Origin: Stratiolaelaps scimitus
Lineage: Eukaryota > Arthropoda > Arachnida > Mesostigmata > Laelapidae
DNA: 64,000 bases
NCBI GenBank assembly: GCA_019614645.1
Contig: JABWDB010000007.1
Coordinates: 5,531,501 to 5,595,500, forward strand
Reading direction: 5' to 3'
Part shown: positions 59,357 to 64,000 of the stretch, piece by piece
How the letters are laid out: each line of letters opens with the position of its first letter
Position numbering within the stretch: the first letter of the stretch is position 1
Position numbers and translations under genes: made by a program
The notes under the pieces: generated by a model
The model's input: only the letters and a program-made list of their open reading frames with translations
What the model was told of the DNA's origin: nothing
Database searches by the model: none

Positions 59357-60061
59357 ATTACTTTACGATGTCGAGCACAGCCATAGCAGCAACGATGGCT
59401 GTTTCCACGGGGTTTCCACTTAAGTTCAGTAAACGTTCCGATTATTAACGGCGATAGTGTTACGGACGAAGTGACGTTCCTCGCTCAATTTCTCTGATGA
59501 TGATGTTTTGTAACGGCGTCACATAAAAGTCTGTTCGTTCCCAGGTCTGTCAGATCCAACGTTCACCTGTTTGATTGCGGCGCTTTGCGACGTTATACGA
59601 TGCGGAGTGTTCTGCAGTTCCGACAACCGCCGCTGTAACGCCGTTGAAGTCCATGGGGGGTGTTTTTGGTTCTCGCTGGTCGGCCCGATAGCGGTGTCTT
59701 CCTCCTATTAGTTCGGCCTGCGCTTCCCAGCAGAAGAAGGCCGCCACGTCCATCTGTGAAGTATCGACCCCTGGCCTCTTTAACCCCGTTCCGGACTTAA
59801 CTAACGGCCGTCCCGCGTGATGGCGGCTGAGGGACACAGGTGAGATAAATTGACCGGTAGTGGGATAAATTGTCCCAAGTGGCAGGTTCGAAACGTGTTA
59901 TGGCTGGCCGCAGGGAGGGTGTGGATTTTCGTTCCGATACTTCTCGTAGCGATGTTGCTACACGAATAAGTACCGAGAAATGTCTGCTGACGGGAGAAGT
60001 GCTGATGGCCCTCCAATTACGAACGAACGTTCAAGCCTTAACTACACCTGCCTATACTCAC
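59357..60061. other. No gene seen
   Basis: Unique sequence with short frames only, including an unremarkable - strand frame at 59550-59837. Nothing supported. Confidence 0.5.
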
Positions 60062-60127
60062 CTCGCGCAGCTAAGCAGTGCGAAGTCTGTTCGGGGACCT
60101 GCGAGTACAGTTCCTTACCGCGACTGA
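60062..60127 (-). CDS. Short internal exon (- strand)
   Basis: Strong borders on the - strand: a pyrimidine-rich acceptor CTTTGTTCTTTCCTAATAG and a donor GCGAG|GTGAGT. Of the three frames only one is open: two leading bases, 21 codons (SRGKELYSQVPEQTSHCLAA plus Arg) and one trailing base. The 66-bp length keeps phase (1 to 1). It may belong to the same gene as the exon at 52268-52398, but the two cannot join directly, so another exon would be needed between them. Confidence 0.45.
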
Positions 60128-61191
60128 CTATTAGGAAAGAACAAAGCTAAGGTCTAGCTCGTATACAGGCACTGTTGCGCCTTCGCAACAGTGAGAGAGA
60201 GATAGGGATAGACAGGTCACGCGGCCTGTTTCTCGAATTAAACAGGACCGCTTTTGGTGTTGCGTTGAGGTACATACGCATGCTAACGTAAGCGAGCCCT
60301 CGAAATGCTTGCTTGTTTTAGACCCCTTGCAATTTATATCTATTTAGTGCACATATGCACGTAACCGACCCCTGCAAATGCACAACACGTCGCATCACCC
60401 GAGTTAGTATTATTATTTAGTGTTATTAGTACTTATTATTATTTAGTACCATTAGTATTATTATTATTTTGTTGTGTCGGACCCATATTGAATTGTGGTA
60501 CATACTGCCTTTACACGGAACGGTATCGGAAGCGAACCCAGCCAGCCAGTAAAATCAAACCCTTTTTAAATAAAAAAAAAAAGTAAATTTTCCGGGCTGA
60601 CGTTCATCTAACATTTAACATCTGCGATACAACTGTTTTCGGCATTGCTTCATAAGACGGATCCCCTCCAAGGTAAATGTGCAATGGTGGGGAGCGAACT
60701 GGTGTGTATACGTAGGTGTCTCCTCCGATTGCAAGGCGCTCACGAATGCACCACGCCACCGGGCTCGACTCTCTATTCTGATCCAACCACGATGCAACTG
60801 TACCGTACCGAAAGAATAATAGCCGAAAGAATAATAGCCTTCGGCCGAAGAATAATAGCCTACCTATAATAGATTTCGTTGCAATTGACTGCTGCCGTTG
60901 AGTCCGTGTAGAGAATTTCCACGAACCTCTCCGTGAACACTATGTACGCGCTGTATATAGCTAGTGGTGATAACCGCTTGTAAAAAGTAACTAGGTACAC
61001 GCGATGTGGATGGAGAAAGAGACACGGGGCAAGACATCGCTTCTGAAGAGAACGCGGGATCAGCGACGGGTGAAACGAAGAGCTCCAGAAGGGATCCGTC
61101 TTAATAAGTCGCATCACAGTCGGCTTCTCGGCTGCCGTCAACGGATAAGCTAGGATAGTGCCGATTACAGGGTTACAAGCTCGGGCCGACT
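60128..61191. other. AT-rich stretch with ATT repeats
   Basis: Imperfect TTATTATTTAG-type repeats at about 60405-60472, a poly-A run near 60571-60581, and a triple 14-15 bp tandem repeat at 60808-60858. No gene seen. Confidence 0.5.
60808..60858 (+). repeat. Short tandem repeat (CCGAAAGAATAATAG)n
   Basis: Two perfect adjacent 15-bp copies (60808-60822, 60823-60837) and a third with one base missing (60845-60858) after a 7-bp spacer. Confidence 0.9.
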
Positions 61192-61452
61192 GTGAGCCAG
61201 ACCAGAGCGGCCACTGCAGCTGTCCCAACACGGCGGGTTCTGCAAGCATTGTATTTCGAAGCGAAACGGCTTTCGACGCTGCAGAGTGCTGACCAGGAGG
61301 AAAGGCTTACGATCAAGTGGGTCGAACTCAACTCGAAGGGTCCGCCTCGTCCTAACGATTGTTACAGACACAAATGCTATTGTGGAAGACAATCGAAAAA
61401 TGCATGCACAAAACGGTGCCACTGTATAATTGTACTAGTGTGTCGATCATAA
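61192..61452 (+). CDS. Cys-rich open frame, possible transposon or exon relic
   Basis: The frame reads RRVLQALYFEAKRLSTLQ, ADQEERLTIKWVELNSKG, then a compact Cys/Lys-rich module DCYRHKCYCGRQSKNACTKR followed by CHC. The spacing resembles Cys-rich metal-binding tails seen at the ends of some DNA-transposon and integrase-related proteins, but I cannot name the family. No clear start, acceptor or donor is visible, and the opposite strand is also open. Confidence 0.25.
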   Translation: MSQTRAATAAVPTRRVLQALYFEAKRLSTLQSADQEERLTIKWVELNSKGPPRPNDCYRHKCYCGRQSKNACTKRCHCIIVLVCRS

Positions 61453-63919
61453 GAAATAGCGTCCCTGCGCTCGCCTGCGTTATGAGGGAACAAGGCTACA
61501 TGTAATGTAATGAGTGCTTTGACATGAAACCATGAATCGTATGAATGTATGACTCGATAACAGATATCCTGTTTTTTTATTTCTCAAATAGACAAGCGCC
61601 GATCCGACACTGAAGAATACGAATCGCCAATACGTCCTCGTGCCTGGGATAATCAATGAGGTTTATGTTTATGATGACCGATAACCTCTTGCGGTACACG
61701 TATTTTGAACATTCTGCTTACGTAATATGGGGCAAAATACATTTTCTATACTTGTACAGCCTTCACCAGTGGAAGCGCATGTCGATACACGATGCTCAAC
61801 TATGCAATCGCTTAAACGGCAACTAAAGTAATTTTTAAGGAGTTGACCTCAACGCCTCTGCATTGTAAACATGACAACCCAGCTGGATCATGTCATCGCC
61901 ACATAAATACGGAACAGTTGTTCGTATGCACGTCAGTCTGCAAACTTAATTGCATCACCCGCACTTGATCTCGTATACAGTGTGACAGCACAAATAGCAG
62001 TTCGCATATTCAATAGCGAAATGCGTCAACGAGGGACGCTGACTCGTCGCCAGTCAGCTGATGTCTCCAAGTCAAAATCTAATGATCTGAGCCAACACTG
62101 GATCGACTTGTGATCGTCAGCGATTTCGTGGTGCGCTCACCTCCCGCACGATTTCATGGGACCAGGATGGCTAGTGGAACAGACGCCGTGTGACTGACGA
62201 CTGTCAAGGCCATGCTCTCGTATATATGCATAGCTTATATATGCTATGTCTACATGCTGAGTGCGGCTATGGCTGCTGTGGCTCCCGCAACAGCCACCGC
62301 CGCTGTAGCTGTTAGTGCGTTACCTCCGCTGCGGCTGCTGCTGCTGTTGTTATAGTTAGAGGAGATGTAAGCGTGGATGGTGATGCTTTTCTCCACAGCG
62401 GTCGTCGAGAGCACGGTAGAAGATAGAGGCCGCTACTGCTGATGCTGGCGTACACACCCCACAGGTAACTGAGAGCCACGCAGTGCGTTAAGGCCTCGTG
62501 TCGGCCCATCGGTCTTCACCAGTCTCTCCACTATGCTGCCACAACAGCTTCTGTGTAACGCTGCCCACACTGGAGATCACAGCCAAGCCCAAGTTCTGGG
62601 TGCGGGAGCGGTGTGGGACGTCGTAGGCTGACGTCGCCAGTGGCCGCTGCTGCCGCCGCTGCAAACATTTAGCCGCCGCCGCTGCCGCTGCCGCCGTCAA
62701 CACCCACCCACGCCGATGGTAATATCAACCGTATAGGGGACAAGGGACAGCATCCGAGCTATAACAGCTATCCAACAAGCAAGCGACCCAGGCCACATCG
62801 TGCAACTGCTTTTACGCTTTAATACAACGACAACAACGTAGACTAGTCAACGTGACGGCAGCGGTGGTGGCGGACTCGGCACCGACGGTGAGTCCGCCCG
62901 CTGGGGCGGCTACCCGAATGAAGGCGAGCAGCATCACAGACCGTAGCGGATGAACACCGACAGCGCTTGGCGGCGGCGGCGACGACGGCAGCGAGTGTTG
63001 TGCGGTGCCCACGACAGCCTCAGCAGCGGCCCGGTGCGGCCAGCGTCGTGCGCCCGCCAACAGCGGGTGTTCTGTGTTGTCCTGAGGCTCTGAGTAATTA
63101 TTTATAAAGCCTCCTCGCGCGATTACTACGACGGTGTAGGTTCGGGGCGGGGGGGCGGGAAAGGCGGGGTGCCCGCGCAGGCTATAGCGACCGTAGCAGT
63201 GACTACTGCTTGACGACAATGCGCTGCTCTCTTGGGAAATATATCTTACGCAGATCAAGAAAACGCACTGGCCAACGTGACCCAAGACAGACCAATCCCC
63301 TCTTCCCCATGCTTTGTACTCAATGTTCTGTAGACGACCGTACGAAAAATCGATAGGTCATCACTCAGTCAGTCATTCGTACCGGCGATACATCGACGAG
63401 AAAGCGGCAACTTTCTTCCTGTGTGCTGTCCAATAGCTGTCCAATATGGTCAAGGTATGGAACGGGGAGAGTCTCCGTTACGAGCGCTGCTTCTGTCTAT
63501 TAGACACCACTATATACGTAGATAGATGACGCTTCGCTTCGCGGAATAACGTCGATATAGAGAGCTCGAAGTAGACGTGTCGAGCCGGGAGTACCAAAAG
63601 TTGGATGGGTTTGACAACAAAAAGATCTGCTATTCACTAACAATTCACATTACTGCTGTCGTTCTATAACGACTCGCCGTGGTGTAGATAGTAACACTAT
63701 TTCCATAATAAAAAATCGAGAGTGAAAAACATTTTATGAAAATGTGTGAACGCAGTGGGATGCGTGTGTGTGCATTTTTTTCTTCTTTGTTTGTTTGTTT
63801 TAAATAGCTAGAAGCCGCAGGAAGTTAGGGAACGCTGGTACACGGGTTAGCCGAACGGTAACACGAGTCCCACAGCGGCCCCCGGTTGAATAATTTGTAT
63901 GCAATTTTTATCTGTGCAG
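61453..63919. other. Intergenic or intronic stretch with GC-rich block
   Basis: AT-rich to about 62.2 kb, then GC-rich with GCC/GCT runs (62.25-63.3 kb) that keep several frames open. A - strand GTGAGC donor near 62127-62132 follows a short open segment without a firm start. A tRNA-like A box (TAGCCGAACGG, about 63848) lacks a proper B box. Confidence 0.4.
63144..63169 (+). other. G-quadruplex-type motif
   Basis: Four G-runs of 3 or more (GGGGCGGGGGGGCGGG, then AAAGGCGGGG) within 26 bp, enough to fold as a G-quadruplex in the + strand. Confidence 0.6.
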
Positions 63920-64000
63920 TGTACGCGTTTTCATCTACACGATCGTCTCAATATTGCTTTGGATGACGTTCATTTTCGACTCGCTACGTTGGAAATGCTT
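63920..64000 (+). CDS. Possible exon running off the window end
   Basis: After an acceptor-like TTTTTATCTGTGCAG the sequence is open to the window end in two frames. One gives a hydrophobic stretch (VFIYTIVSILLWMTFIFDSL), like a membrane helix followed by basic residues. The other gives TRFHLHDRLNIALDDVHFR, a soluble type. Only downstream sequence can decide, and it may be chance. Confidence 0.25.

Noticed and set aside
63845..63895. tRNA-like segment with TAGCCGAACGG A box
   Set aside because: The putative B box (GGTTGAATAATT) is wrong at key positions and no acceptor stem pairs.
1..64000. CRISPR arrays, rRNA genes, prokaryotic operons, bacterial insertion sequences
   Set aside because: No regularly spaced direct repeats with unique spacers, no rRNA-like blocks and no operon-like gene layout. 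Splice-site-bounded exons show eukaryotic DNA.

Overview
The window looks like arthropod nuclear DNA. Coding sequence is split into short exons with GT..AG borders, introns reach 11.8 kb, and there are many (TA)n, (GA)n and CAG/CTG tracts and degenerate non-LTR retroelements. A chelicerate such as a mite or tick would fit, but that is inference. I see no bacterial or plasmid features, no rRNA, no CRISPR array and no convincing intact tRNA gene.

Layout. (1) 1-14.4 kb, + strand: three exons (to 224; 12053-12347; 14125-14366) of a kainate-type ionotropic glutamate receptor, with matching splice phases. They encode M1, the pore loop, M3 and most of the S2 glutamate-binding lobe. The 5' part lies before the window, and I could not find the exon(s) for the end of S2, M4 and the C-terminus. 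The pore loop carries histidine at the Q/R position. A tRNA-derived SINE ends 40 bp before the second exon. (2) 19.1-38.4 kb, - strand: at least nine exons of a helical-looking protein I do not recognise. Five consecutive exons join in perfect phase, and the last exon ends in a Ser/Asn/Gly-rich tail and a stop. If the receptor's terminal exons lie beyond the window, this gene is nested antisense in the receptor's intron. A decayed reverse transcriptase (22.1 kb) and a lone zinc knuckle (30.0 kb) lie in its introns. (3) 43.8-47.3 kb: a non-LTR retrotransposon with an intact 821-codon reverse transcriptase frame, a broken endonuclease domain and a 3' UTR followed tail-to-tail by an almost identical inverted copy. 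The SINE at 11.9 kb shares this element's 3' tail, so it was probably mobilised by this LINE family. (4) 50-64 kb: scattered single exons on both strands, supported by splice sites and reading frame only. These include two possible divergent first coding exons (52.3 kb, - strand; 55.3 kb, + strand) around a GC-rich stretch.

Most of the window is intron or intergenic. Long open frames in the CAG/CTG, CT or TA tracts were treated as composition artefacts. Exon calls rest on frame, splice consensus and phase; none is backed by transcript or homology searches.
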